DNA of 64,000 bases, from assembly GCA_018970255.1 (NCBI GenBank), contig JAGWWS010000014.1, forward strand, positions 1 through 64,000. Reading direction: 5' to 3'. The position numbers and the translations under genes were made by a program. The notes under the pieces were generated by a model. It was not told the DNA's origin. It made no database searches and saw only the letters and a program-made list of their open reading frames with translations. Below, piece by piece: positions 46,853-56,744 of the stretch (positions are counted from its first letter, which is position 1; every line of letters begins with the position of its first letter). The DNA is from Verrucomicrobiota bacterium (GTDB lineage Bacteria > Verrucomicrobiota > Verrucomicrobiia > Chthoniobacterales > Terrimicrobiaceae).

Positions 46853-48429
46853 TATTTCAATTCCTCGCCGGTTTTGGCGTCGGCGATGACGAATTTTTCC
46901 TGGTGGAAGGTGGGGTCGGCGCGGAAGACAAGGCGGCCGGCGTAGCGGCGCTCGATGTCGATCAGGTGCTCCTCGTCCTCGGTGCGCAACCGGTTCAAGA
47001 GGTCCGGGTGGACGGTGATGCGGATTTCGTGGACGAGTTCCTGGTGCTTGCGCATCACGGAGTGCAGGGCGCGCTGGAGCTCGACGCTCATTGTCATCGG
47101 GCTCTTGATCATTCCCTTCCCGGAGCAGTGCGGGCAGGGGATGAAGATCGAACTGGCGAGGCTTTCGTTCGCGCGCTGGCGGGTCATTTCCATGAGCCCG
47201 AGCTGGGAGATGGGCAGGACATGCGTGCGGGCCTTGTCGCGCTTGAGGCGTTCCCTGATGTGGTTGTAGACGGCCTGCTGGTCCTTGCGGTTCTTCATGT
47301 CGATGAAGTCCGCGACGATCAACCCGCCGATGTTCCGCAGCCGCAGCTGGCGCGCGATTTCCTCGGCGGCCTCCAGGTTTGTTTGGAGGATGGTTTTGTC
47401 CATGTTGTCCTTCGTGCCTTTGTTGCGGCCGGTGTTCACATCGACGGCGATCATGGCCTCGGTTTCGTCGATGACGATGTAGCCCCCGCAGGGGAGCCAG
47501 ACCTGGCGGTGGAAGGCGGCGTCGATTTGCGCCTTCACGCCGAAGCATTCGAAGATCGGCTGCACGCCGGTGTAGTGCTGGATGGATTTTTTCGCGCGCT
47601 TCGAGATGTGGCCGACGAGGTCCTGCATTCGCTCGGCGGACTTGGCGTCGTCGATGATCACGGCATCGACCTCGTCGGTGAGGAAATCGCGCACGGAGCG
47701 TTCGATGAGGTCTGGTTCCTCGAAGAGGCAGGCGGGGGCTTGTTTCTCCTCCATGCCTTTTTGGACCTGCGCCCATTGCTCGAGGAGGAGGCTGAGGTCG
47801 CGGACGAAATACCGCGCGCGCTGGCCGGCCCCGACGGTGCGCATGATGACGCCCATGCCTTCCGGCACTTCGAGTTCGCGCAGGATTTTCCGGAGGCGCT
47901 CGCGTTCCTTCGGATCGTCGATTTTCCGGGAGATGCCGAACTGGTCGTTGAAGGGCATGAGGACGAGGTAGCGGCCGGCGAGGCTGATATCCGTGGTGAT
48001 GCGGGGGCCCTTGTTGCTGATGGGGCCTTTTTTGACCTGGACGAGGACATCGGATCCGACGGGGTAGATGTTCGGCACATCCTTGTGGGTGATGCGCGGG
48101 GCCTTCTTTTTCTGGGCGCCGCCGCGGCTGATGGTTTCGATGCCGCTGTCGAGGGCGGCGGGGATGGCGTCCCAGAACTGCAGGAACGCGTTTTTCTCGA
48201 ATCCGATGTCGACGAACATCGCCTTGATGCCGGATTCGATGTTGCGGACCTTGCCCTTGAAGATGCTGCCGACGATGTTGCGGTCGGTTTCGCGTTCGAT
48301 GGTGTATTCCTCGAGCTTGTTGTTCTCGAGCAGCGCGACGCGCTTTTCGAGCTTCTCGCAGCTGATGACCAGCTTGATGCCGGTCGATTTTTTTCCAATT
48401 CCTAGGAGTCTTTTCACGGTTTCCAACAT
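46849..48429 (-). CDS. rng: Ribonuclease E/G family endoribonuclease
   Basis: A 526-residue RNase G-type protein. An N-terminal S1-like domain with RNIVGSIFKGKVRNIESGIKA is interrupted by an insertion (GGAQKKKAPRITHKDV). The catalytic DNase I-like domain has IVIDETEAMIAVDVNTGRN with the metal-binding Asp residues and NLEAAEEIARQLRLRNIGG. The zinc-link CPHCSGKG mediates dimerisation. It processes rRNA and turns over mRNA. The start is ATG 48429 (MLETVKRLLGIGKK). It is the last gene of the mreB-mreC-mreD-mrdA cluster, a placement seen in many bacteria. Confidence 0.95.
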   Translation of the reverse strand: MLETVKRLLGIGKKSTGIKLVISCEKLEKRVALLENNKLEEYTIERETDRNIVGSIFKGKVRNIESGIKAMFVDIGFEKNAFLQFWDAIPAALDSGIETISRGGAQKKKAPRITHKDVPNIYPVGSDVLVQVKKGPISNKGPRITTDISLAGRYLVLMPFNDQFGISRKIDDPKERERLRKILRELEVPEGMGVIMRTVGAGQRARYFVRDLSLLLEQWAQVQKGMEEKQAPACLFEEPDLIERSVRDFLTDEVDAVIIDDAKSAERMQDLVGHISKRAKKSIQHYTGVQPIFECFGVKAQIDAAFHRQVWLPCGGYIVIDETEAMIAVDVNTGRNKGTKDNMDKTILQTNLEAAEEIARQLRLRNIGGLIVADFIDMKNRKDQQAVYNHIRERLKRDKARTHVLPISQLGLMEMTRQRANESLASSIFIPCPHCSGKGMIKSPMTMSVELQRALHSVMRKHQELVHEIRITVHPDLLNRLRTEDEEHLIDIERRYAGRLVFRADPTFHQEKFVIADAKTGEELKY

Positions 48430-48478
48430 GGGTTGAGTGGGGTTGTTGCGCAGCGGGGGATGCGCGGTTGACAGGGTT

Positions 48479-50707
48479 TCAACGGCCGCCGGGCCTTTCC
48501 GGCTGGGGGCGCTTGGGGGGCGCGCCTTCCCTTGGTTTTTTTCCGCCGATGAAATTGAAGAGTCCGCCGAGCGGGTTGCGGTTGGGTTTCGCCGCGGGCG
48601 GTTCGGTTTTGTTTTGGACGCGGCCGGCTTCGTCGGCATCGGCCACGACATTCGGGGCGGCGGCGGGTGCGCTTTCCTGGCCGGGGGCGGCCACGGTGTC
48701 GCTGGTTTCGCCGTCGTCGGAGAGCTTCGTCACGGCGACAGCGGCGCGGCGGAAGTCGATGCTCTCGGTGAAGAGGAAGTTGCCCTGCGCGGGCTCCAGG
48801 GCGGCCATTTGGACATCCTCGCCGGATTTGTATTTTTCGATTCCGCTGATGATTTCCGCAGCGATGGGGGCGGAGACGCCGCCGCCGGATTTCGCGCCCT
48901 GCACAAAGACCACCACGGCATACTCGGGATTCTCGTATGGGGCGAAGGCAATGAACCAGGTGTGGTTGTCCTTGATGCCCGAGCGCCAGAATTGGGCGGT
49001 GCCGGTTTTGCCGGCGGTGGGCATCTTTTCGTTTTTCGCGCGGCCGGCCGTCCCTCCGCCTTCGTTGACGACTTCCCACATGCCCTTCCTGACGCGCTCG
49101 ATCTGTTCGGCGGTGAGCCCGCCGTCGGCTGCAAGGGTGGAGCGCACGCGGGGCTGTTCCTGTTCGATGGTGTTCCCATCCTGGTCGACGACGCGGTCAA
49201 CGAGACGGGGGTAGTAGACGGTGCCGCCGTTCGCGACCGCGGCGGTGACCATGGCCATCTGGAGCGGCGAGGCGAGGACATCGCCCTGGCCGATCGCGGT
49301 GTTCGCGGTGAGGCCGTTCGACCAGCGTGCGCGCGGGTTCACGCCGGAGAGCCACTCCGGTCCCGGCAGAACGCCGGGGGATTCGCCGGAGAGGGGTAGG
49401 CCGGATTTTTGACCGAGCCCCAGGAGGTTCCCCATGGCGACAATCTGCTCGATGCCGGCGGCGTTGCCGAATTGGTAGAAAAATGCATTGCAAGAGACTT
49501 TGACCGCATCCTCGAGCGAGAGCGAGCCGTGTGTTCGGTTTTTTTCGGCGATCCAGCAACGCATGTATTTGTCGCCATATTGCACGCCGCCCGCGCAGCC
49601 GAAGGGTTTTTCCCCGATGCCGGCGCGCAGGCCGGCCAGGGCGATGGGGATCTTGTAGGTCGAACCCGGCGCGTAGGCGCTGATCGCGCGGTTCACCAGC
49701 GGGTTCGTGGCATCCTTGTTGATCTCGGACCATTTGCTGGCGGTGATCGAGGGGATGAAGATGTTCGGGTCGTAGGAGGGCACGGAGGCCATGGCGAGGA
49801 TGTCGCCGTTGCGCGGATCGACCACCACGGCGGCGCCGCGGCCGACGGCGCGCAGGGCTTTTTCCACGATGTATTGGATTTTCGCATCGAGCGTGAGGTG
49901 GACATTGTTGCCCTGCACCGGCTCGCGGCGGCCGGTTTCGCCTTCGATCACGCCTTTGGCATTCCGCCGCAGGATCCGGGCGCCGGGTTTTCCCTTGAGG
50001 TGGCGGTCGAGGTAAAGTTCGAGCTGCGCCTTGCCCTCGACATCGGGCTCGTAAAAATTGAAGTCGCGCAGGTCGGGGAGCTTGTCGAGTTCCTTGGGCG
50101 GGCCGACATAGCCGAGGAGGTGGGGCGCAAGGGCGCCGTAAACATACCAGCGCACCGGCTTCACACCCACATTCACGCCGGCGAGGCCGAGGTTTTTTTC
50201 CGAGAAAAGCGCCATTTCCTCGAAGCTCAGGTCCTGGCGGTAGTTGTAGGGGACCTCGCGGTTGGTGCGGTAGTGGATCTGGAGGGCCTTGGAATTGTAA
50301 TCCTTCGCCACGCCCAGTTCCTCTAGGCGCGGGATCACGGTTTCGGAAACAATCCGGACCACATCGGCCTCCTTGAGGTCGCGCGGCATGTTGTGCACGC
50401 GGCCGCGGTAGGTGGTCATGGGAACGCGGCCGCGGCTCTCCTTGTAGGCGCGGACCATGTCGGGCAGGTAGAAATCCACTTCGAAGCTGGCGCGGTTTTC
50501 GACGAGTTTCACGCCGTTGCGGTCCAGGATCTCGCCGCGCACGGCGGGGATGCGGACCGTCACCTGCGAGCCGGTGCTGACTTTGCGGGCGAACTCGGCG
50601 CCGCGCGTGATTTGGACATCCCAAAGGCGCACCGCCAGCGCGGCCATCCCGACCACGACCACCACACCCAGGAAGAAAATGCGTATCGACGATTTGCTCC
50701 GCTTCAT
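48479..50707 (-). CDS. mrdA: Penicillin-binding protein 2 (elongasome transpeptidase)
   Basis: A 742-residue class B PBP: one N-terminal membrane helix (about 9-28), a pedestal domain (about 45-240), and the transpeptidase domain with SxxK (Ser349-Lys352 in APGSTYKIP), SCN (405-407) and KTG (567-569). It cross-links new side-wall peptidoglycan with the MreBCD complex. A C-terminal extension of about 110 residues, Pro/Ala/Lys-rich and ending GERPGG-like, follows the catalytic domain; E. coli PBP2 is only 633 residues. ATG overlaps the mreD stop. Confidence 0.95.
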   Translation of the reverse strand: MKRSKSSIRIFFLGVVVVVGMAALAVRLWDVQITRGAEFARKVSTGSQVTVRIPAVRGEILDRNGVKLVENRASFEVDFYLPDMVRAYKESRGRVPMTTYRGRVHNMPRDLKEADVVRIVSETVIPRLEELGVAKDYNSKALQIHYRTNREVPYNYRQDLSFEEMALFSEKNLGLAGVNVGVKPVRWYVYGALAPHLLGYVGPPKELDKLPDLRDFNFYEPDVEGKAQLELYLDRHLKGKPGARILRRNAKGVIEGETGRREPVQGNNVHLTLDAKIQYIVEKALRAVGRGAAVVVDPRNGDILAMASVPSYDPNIFIPSITASKWSEINKDATNPLVNRAISAYAPGSTYKIPIALAGLRAGIGEKPFGCAGGVQYGDKYMRCWIAEKNRTHGSLSLEDAVKVSCNAFFYQFGNAAGIEQIVAMGNLLGLGQKSGLPLSGESPGVLPGPEWLSGVNPRARWSNGLTANTAIGQGDVLASPLQMAMVTAAVANGGTVYYPRLVDRVVDQDGNTIEQEQPRVRSTLAADGGLTAEQIERVRKGMWEVVNEGGGTAGRAKNEKMPTAGKTGTAQFWRSGIKDNHTWFIAFAPYENPEYAVVVFVQGAKSGGGVSAPIAAEIISGIEKYKSGEDVQMAALEPAQGNFLFTESIDFRRAAVAVTKLSDDGETSDTVAAPGQESAPAAAPNVVADADEAGRVQNKTEPPAAKPNRNPLGGLFNFIGGKKPREGAPPKRPQPERPGGR

Positions 50708-51255
50708 CTCGCGACGGCCTTCTTCTTCCGGGAGCCATCGGGAATCAAGCGGTCCAAGTGCGAAAGCGTCAGGTGGAACAGCGGGGCGACGAGCGCGGCC
50801 ATGCACCCCGGCGCCAAAATGCGCCAACCGGCCGCCGTTTCCCAAACAAATCCCCCGCGGTTCCAAGTGATCAGCAGGAACTGCATCAGCAACAAACCGC
50901 TTGTCCCCAACCCGCTCATCAGTGCGAAGGGAAGGATGTTTCCCCCCTTCATGGCGGGCTGGAACCCATTGGCCAAACAACCGAAAATCACGAAGTAGAC
51001 AATAGACGCGCCACCCGGGATTTCAATCCTGCCACCAACCACATGCGCGTTCAGCACATCCACCACAAACCCGGTGAACACCGCGCCGGCCAGCATCGCC
51101 GGGAATGGCAGCACGACGGCTGCGTAGCAAAAAACCATCGGGATCAAAACAATGTGGGCACCGTAAATGTCATGCATGGGCGGCAGCGCCTCCTGCACGA
51201 TGTAGGCGAGGAACACGCCCACGAACAAAACCAACAAGTCGACGGCGGTTTTCAC
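50704..51255 (-). CDS. mreD: MreD-like rod-shape membrane protein
   Basis: A 183-residue protein with five or so membrane helices (LLVLFVGVFLAYIVQEALPP; IVLIPMVFCYAAVVLPFPAM; GLGTSGLLLMQFLLITW), the size and position of MreD between mreC and mrdA. The start codon is GTG 51255, overlapping the mreC stop (GTGA); its own TGA overlaps the mrdA ATG. MreD sequences vary widely, so the call leans on context. Confidence 0.85.
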   Translation of the reverse strand: MKTAVDLLVLFVGVFLAYIVQEALPPMHDIYGAHIVLIPMVFCYAAVVLPFPAMLAGAVFTGFVVDVLNAHVVGGRIEIPGGASIVYFVIFGCLANGFQPAMKGGNILPFALMSGLGTSGLLLMQFLLITWNRGGFVWETAAGWRILAPGCMAALVAPLFHLTLSHLDRLIPDGSRKKKAVAR

Positions 51256-52061
51256 TTTTTCTCGATGAGGACAAAGACATCCTCTGTCGCCGCCAAATGC
51301 ACGGCTGGCTCGACGATGGCTTGCCCATCCAGCGCGCGGCGCTTGAATTCCGTGACCTTCCCGACCGGGATGCCGGGCGGGAACGAGCCGTGGACAACAC
51401 CGGCCGTGACCACGAGCTGGCCGGGTTCGATCGGCGCGTTTTTCGAAAGAAAGTTCATTTGCAAAAGCCCTTCGGCCTCGTTCTCCTGCACCCGGAAGCC
51501 CGTCACGATCCCCTGTTCGCGCGTGCCTTCAATGCGCGCCCCGACGCGGCAGGATTCATCGGTCACCAACACCACGATGGCTTCGTTTTTCGAAACCGTC
51601 GTCGTTTTGCCCACCAAACCCGAGTCGGTGAGCACGGGTTGGTCGGCCTCGACGCCGTCCTCGAACCCGCGGTCGATCCGCACGGTGTTCCACCATGTGG
51701 AGGAATCCCTCGCCACGATGCGGGCCGGCACGAGTTGGAATTCCGAGCGCTCGCGGAAATCGAGCATCATGCGCAGGCGGCCGTTCTCCTGCTTCAAATC
51801 GCGGAGCAGGTTGTTCTCTGCCCGGAGTTCGCGGTTCTCCCTTTGGAGTTCGCGGTTTTCGACCTCGAGTTCATCGAGGGTTTGAAGGCGTTTCCCGACG
51901 GCGCCGATGTTTTCCTGCACGGCCGTGCCGGTTTTCAAAAACGGCGAGAGCGCGGAGAGGAGCCCCGCCTGCATGGTTTGCAATGCCGCCGGCGAAAGCG
52001 TGGAAACATAGACCGCCGCCGCAATGGCGGCCACCACGAGGGCGATGTGGAATTTGTTCAT
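51252..52061 (-). CDS. mreC: Rod shape-determining protein MreC
   Basis: A 269-residue protein with an N-terminal membrane helix (about 5-27), a coiled coil rich in Glu/Arg/Asn (about 62-95) and the periplasmic beta domain (about 100-265) with STWWNTVRIDRGFEDGVEAD and GLVGKTTTVSKNEAIVVLVT. MreC forms filaments that activate PBP2. It lies between mreB and mreD, overlapping the latter by four bases. Confidence 0.95.
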   Translation of the reverse strand: MNKFHIALVVAAIAAAVYVSTLSPAALQTMQAGLLSALSPFLKTGTAVQENIGAVGKRLQTLDELEVENRELQRENRELRAENNLLRDLKQENGRLRMMLDFRERSEFQLVPARIVARDSSTWWNTVRIDRGFEDGVEADQPVLTDSGLVGKTTTVSKNEAIVVLVTDESCRVGARIEGTREQGIVTGFRVQENEAEGLLQMNFLSKNAPIEPGQLVVTAGVVHGSFPPGIPVGKVTEFKRRALDGQAIVEPAVHLAATEDVFVLIEKK

Positions 52062-52104
52062 CGGGCAATCGGCGCCCCAGATTCCCTACGAAACAAGGCG
52101 CCTG

Positions 52105-53163
<1,059 letters not shown>

Positions 53164-53252
53164 TCAGTCCCGCGGCGGCCATGTGGTTCCCGGCCGTTTG
53201 TAAGCGGGCGCTTTTTTAGGACCGGCGAGAGTCGTTTCAGCGCCCCCGAGCG

Positions 53253-53693
53253 TCAAGGTTTTGTTTGCGCCGCAGGGGAATCCTTAGCCCCGTAAACTGC
53301 GCCGTCGTCGAAAAACTTCGTCTCCTGCACTGGCAGCGGATTCGCCGAGCGGTCGAGTTCCTGGAAAAAGCAACTCTCGTAGCCCGTGTGGCATGCGCCC
53401 GTGGTTTGTTCGACCTCGAAGAGCAGCACATCTCGGTCGCAGTCCACGAACCAGCGCACCACCCGCTGCGTGTGGCCGCTCGTTTCGCCCTTCAGCCACA
53501 ATTTGCCCCGCGAACGGCTCCAATAGGTCATCAGGCCGCTCTCAAGCGTCATCCTCAGCGACTCGCGGTTCATCCAAGCGAACATGAGCACCCTCCCCTC
53601 CGGACGCCCCGCGCCCTTGGCTTCCTGGACGATCACCGGGATGAGCCCGTCCGCGGTGAATTTGAAATCGAACTCCTCGGGATTGCCTGCCAT
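53253..53693 (-). CDS. hisI: Phosphoribosyl-AMP cyclohydrolase
   Basis: A 146-residue enzyme of histidine synthesis that opens the adenine ring of phosphoribosyl-AMP. Family stretches are VLMFAWMNRESLRMTLESG, YWSRSRGKLWLKGETSGHTQ, VDCDRDVLLFEVEQ and GACHTGYESCFF, with the zinc/magnesium-binding Cys and Asp residues. It has no fused pyrophosphatase domain. The start ATG 53693 overlaps the likely start of the divergent gene; no other his gene is in the window. Confidence 0.95.
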   Translation of the reverse strand: MAGNPEEFDFKFTADGLIPVIVQEAKGAGRPEGRVLMFAWMNRESLRMTLESGLMTYWSRSRGKLWLKGETSGHTQRVVRWFVDCDRDVLLFEVEQTTGACHTGYESCFFQELDRSANPLPVQETKFFDDGAVYGAKDSPAAQTKP

Positions 53694-54705
53694 GCGGGTT
53701 TCTCGATACCTTCGCGGAATCGAAGAGACAACAACAACTGTCGCACCCGAAGCGCAAACCGCCGCCCCGTCGCGCCCACGCCGCGCCGCCCCGCCGAAAT
53801 CCATTCGGCTCCGCCTTTCGGATTTGGAAAAATGCATGCCGCCCGGCCGCGTGTTGCGGCCCGCCCGGGAAGGCGAAACCATCGACCTGCCGGCGGACCA
53901 CCTCCTCGGCCACATTATTCCAACGGTGACCGTGCGCTTTTTGGCAAAAACCCTACCCGACTTCGCGTCGAACGGCGATGAGATCGTCCGCGTGCCCACC
54001 GCCCTCGTTGCCCTCGCCTACAAGGTCGGCGAGGAACCCGCCCCATCGGAGCCCCAGGGAATTTCCCCCGAACCGCCGAACGCCCGCCCGGACCTCCCTT
54101 CGCCCGTTTCGAGCCTCAAGCGACTGCGTTCGGATATCGCGGACGAATTGCCGCCCGTCCGTGTGCCCCAGCGCATCTCGCGGCTCGTCGGCCGCTTCAA
54201 ATTCCAGCGCAACCCCGAAACCTCCCCTGCAGCACCCCCGCAGCCAGCCATCCCCGCCAATCCGCTCGATGCCGTGCCCACCAACCAAATGGCGCTGCAA
54301 GCCCTCTTCCACACGGGCGAAACCCTCACGCTCGGCCGCGTGGTGGAACTCTTCGGCGCGCTCCCCGGCGTCCAATCCATCGTCCTCGCCTGCGGCACCG
54401 AGGCGATTGCAAAACACAACATCCCCGCCAGCGTGGACATGGAACTCCTGAACTCCCACGCCCGCGACGCCGTGGCGATGTTGAAGCCGCTCAACGAAGC
54501 TTCGCAGCGCATGGGCATCGGCACCGTCCCCGGCCTCACGCTCCACACGGAAAGCGGCCCGTTCAGCATCATCCAGCAGGGCGCGCTCACCATGCTCGTC
54601 TTCCACCGCGAAGGCGGGTTCCTCCCCGGGGTCCGGGAAAAAATGACGCTCGCGCTGCGCGAGTTGGACCTCGGGCGCCCGGTGCTGGCGGCGCCGGCGG
54701 AGTGA
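53692..54705 (+). CDS. Protein with possible Roadblock/LC7-like C-terminal domain
   Basis: Up to 337 residues from ATG 53692; a shorter form from ATG 53836 (MPPGRVLRPAREGETIDLPA) is possible. The N-terminal half is Pro/Arg-rich with two similar short segments (GRVLRPAREGETIDLPADHL; PPVRVPQRISRLVGRF). The C-terminal part (about 205-335 of the long form) has the length and strand-helix pattern of Roadblock/LC7 domains, with LGRVVELFGALPGVQSIVLA and the later FSIIQQGALTMLVFH. Such domains bind small GTPases or form dimers on membranes. The call is tentative. It precedes an ExbB-ExbD-TonB-like cassette by 44 bases. Confidence 0.6.
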   Translation: MRVSRYLRGIEETTTTVAPEAQTAAPSRPRRAAPPKSIRLRLSDLEKCMPPGRVLRPAREGETIDLPADHLLGHIIPTVTVRFLAKTLPDFASNGDEIVRVPTALVALAYKVGEEPAPSEPQGISPEPPNARPDLPSPVSSLKRLRSDIADELPPVRVPQRISRLVGRFKFQRNPETSPAAPPQPAIPANPLDAVPTNQMALQALFHTGETLTLGRVVELFGALPGVQSIVLACGTEAIAKHNIPASVDMELLNSHARDAVAMLKPLNEASQRMGIGTVPGLTLHTESGPFSIIQQGALTMLVFHREGGFLPGVREKMTLALRELDLGRPVLAAPAE

Positions 54706-54749
54706 ATGCCATTGCGGCGCCACCGGCCATTCGTTAGAAACTCTCGGTC

Positions 54750-55379
54750 ATGATGGAGATTGTGCAAAAGGGCGGGCCGCTCATGTGGCTCATCCTCGCC
54801 TGCAGCATCACCGCGCTGGGCGTGTTCCTGGAAAGACTCCTCTTCTTCCACCGCGCCTCGATCCAAACCGGCGATTTCCTCCGCGGCCTCGCCAACCTCC
54901 TCAAGGCGGGAAACACCGCCGAAGCCGTGCAGGAGTGCGCCGGTTCGCCGGGCCCTGTCCCGCGCGTGCTCCACGCCATGCTCACCCGCCCGGGCGCCCC
55001 CAGGCAGGAACTCCGCGACATCGCGCAGGAAGCCGGCCAACTCGAAGTCCCCCGCCTCGAGCGCAACCTCGCCCTCCTCGGCACCGTCGCCTACACCACG
55101 CCGCTCCTCGGCCTCCTCGGCACCGTCCTCGGCCTCCTCACCGCATTCCAGCAAATCAGCGCCCACGGCGGATACGCCACCGCCACCGAGATCGCCGGCG
55201 GCGTCTATGAAAGCCTCCTTACCACCGCGGCCGCGCTCACCGTCGCCATCCCGGCCTTCGTCGCCCACAGCTACCTCTCCGCGCGCGTGAACGAACTCCT
55301 CCGCGACATCGAACGCGCCTCCATCGAAATGCTCGAAATCCTCGCGCCGCCGCGCCCCGAAGGATCCCCGCAGCAGTGA
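54750..55379 (+). CDS. ExbB/TolQ/MotA-family proton channel protein (second set)
   Basis: A 209-residue homologue of the ExbB encoded at 44577 but clearly divergent. It has an N-terminal helix (GGPLMWLILACSITALGVFL), a cytoplasmic helical part and the paired helices with TTPLLGLLGTVLGLLTAFQQ and SLLTTAAALTVAIPAFVAHS. It probably powers the downstream TonB-like protein. It starts at ATG 54750; an ATG three bases later is equally possible. Its TGA overlaps the GTG of the exbD-like gene. Confidence 0.9.
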   Translation: MMEIVQKGGPLMWLILACSITALGVFLERLLFFHRASIQTGDFLRGLANLLKAGNTAEAVQECAGSPGPVPRVLHAMLTRPGAPRQELRDIAQEAGQLEVPRLERNLALLGTVAYTTPLLGLLGTVLGLLTAFQQISAHGGYATATEIAGGVYESLLTTAAALTVAIPAFVAHSYLSARVNELLRDIERASIEMLEILAPPRPEGSPQQ

Positions 55380-55777
55380 AACTCGAGCGCACGCCAGGTC
55401 CCCACCCGGCCTTGATGTTCATCGCGCCTTCGCTCGATGTCGTCCTGGTCCTTGTTTTCTTCCTCGTCCTCAGCACCTCGTTCCTCCTCCAACCCGGAAT
55501 TTCCGTGGATGTCCCGGATTCCCCCTTCCTGCTGGCGCCACAACGCGACCCCCTCGTCGTCAGCGTCCTCGCCCCCCCGGTCTCGGCGGCCTACTTCGAG
55601 AACGAGCGCGTGGACGCGGCCCAACTCCGCAAAAAACTCGCCGACCGCCCCTCGCGCAACAACACCATCATCATAAAAGCCGACCGCGAAGCCCCCTTTG
55701 AGCGTGTTTCCGAAATCCTCAACATCTCGCTCGGCCTCGGCTACCCCACTGTCATCGCCACCTCGGAGGACCAGTGA
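55376..55777 (+). CDS. ExbD/TolR-family protein (second set)
   Basis: A 133-residue protein with one membrane helix holding the conserved Asp (PSLDVVLVLVFFLVLSTSF) and a periplasmic part ending with IIIKADREAPFERVSEILN, the ExbD signature. The start codon is GTG 55376, coupled to the upstream exbB-like gene, and its stop overlaps the next GTG. Confidence 0.9.
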   Translation: MKLERTPGPHPALMFIAPSLDVVLVLVFFLVLSTSFLLQPGISVDVPDSPFLLAPQRDPLVVSVLAPPVSAAYFENERVDAAQLRKKLADRPSRNNTIIIKADREAPFERVSEILNISLGLGYPTVIATSEDQ

Positions 55778-56508
55778 AAACCCCGGACCTCGTCTTCGAC
55801 TGGCCCCACCGCCACCGGATCCACCTCCTCCTGCCCGCAGCCATCCTTGCCGCCGGGGCGGCCCACCTCGCGGTCTTTTTCGTTTTTTCCGTCGCCTACC
55901 CCCGCCCGGAATCCGAAGGCCCCAAGCCAGCCCGCCTTTTCTTCGTCCCGCCCGGCGATCCCGCCATGGCGCCCCTCGCGGGTTTCCTCGCATCGTCCGA
56001 CCCCGCCCTCTTCGCCCCCGGCCGCGGCCTCCCGCGCACCGAAGCCATTTCCAATGCCGACCACATCCCCCAATTCGAATCCTCGAGGCCCGAACTCATC
56101 ACCGCCCTTCCCTCGATCCGCAGGGAAAAACCCGCCGGGCCCATGTTCGCGGGTCCACCCGAAATCCCCCGCCCGCAGCGCCAGCAACCACCCCCCGCCC
56201 CGCCGCTCCCCACGCGCATCATCGCCGAAACCCCGCTCGCCACCCGCCTTCCCCAACCCCTTGAATGCCCCATCCCCGCCCCCACGCGCCAAACCCCCGA
56301 CCTTGTCTTCCTCGCCGGCGTGGAACCCGATGGCACCGTTCGATACCTCTTTGCCGAATCTGCAGGCGCCACCGGCGAGTCCCTCGAATCCGCCGCGGCC
56401 GAATTCCTGCGTGGCGTCCGTTTCACGCCCTCCGCCTTCCAACAAACCGAATGGGGTTTCGTCCGCTTCCGCTGGGGAACGCCGCCACCCCCCGCCATTC
56501 CCGAATGA
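55774..56508 (+). CDS. TonB-like protein (second set)
   Basis: A 244-residue protein with an N-terminal membrane helix (about 18-42), a long Pro-rich spacer (about 45-165) and a short C-terminal domain (LVFLAGVEPDGTVRYLFAES, then AAAEFLRGVRFTPS) of the TonB type. It differs from the TonB-like protein at 43621 in spacer and length. Its start is GTG 55774 (GTGA with exbD). It probably transmits energy to a different receptor or envelope target. Confidence 0.8.
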   Translation: MKTPDLVFDWPHRHRIHLLLPAAILAAGAAHLAVFFVFSVAYPRPESEGPKPARLFFVPPGDPAMAPLAGFLASSDPALFAPGRGLPRTEAISNADHIPQFESSRPELITALPSIRREKPAGPMFAGPPEIPRPQRQQPPPAPPLPTRIIAETPLATRLPQPLECPIPAPTRQTPDLVFLAGVEPDGTVRYLFAESAGATGESLESAAAEFLRGVRFTPSAFQQTEWGFVRFRWGTPPPPAIPE

Positions 56509-56744
56509 TCCGCCTCCCGCTCCCCTGGCTCGTCTTCACGGCGCTCTTCATTTTCCTCATCGGCATCATCGTGGTTTGGATCGGCTACGAAATCGCACGC
56601 CGCCGCCGCGAAGCGCGTGCGCTCGAGCATTGGACCGCCTGCCGAATCTGCTCCTACAAATTCCGCACCGACGGACTTGGCGAACTCCCCCGTTGCCCCC
56701 AATGCGGCGCCCCGAACACCCGCACCCCGCTCAGGATTTTTTAA
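56505..56744 (+). CDS. Small membrane-anchored zinc-ribbon protein
   Basis: A 79-residue protein with an N-terminal transmembrane helix (about 6-28), a basic stretch RRRREAR and a four-cysteine zinc ribbon (CRIC then CPQC, 18 residues apart). I know no named family for it. It is coupled by ATGA to the TonB-like gene, so it belongs to the second TonB cassette. Its TAA overlaps the stop codon of the convergent rpiB gene. Confidence 0.8.
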   Translation: MIRLPLPWLVFTALFIFLIGIIVVWIGYEIARRRREARALEHWTACRICSYKFRTDGLGELPRCPQCGAPNTRTPLRIF

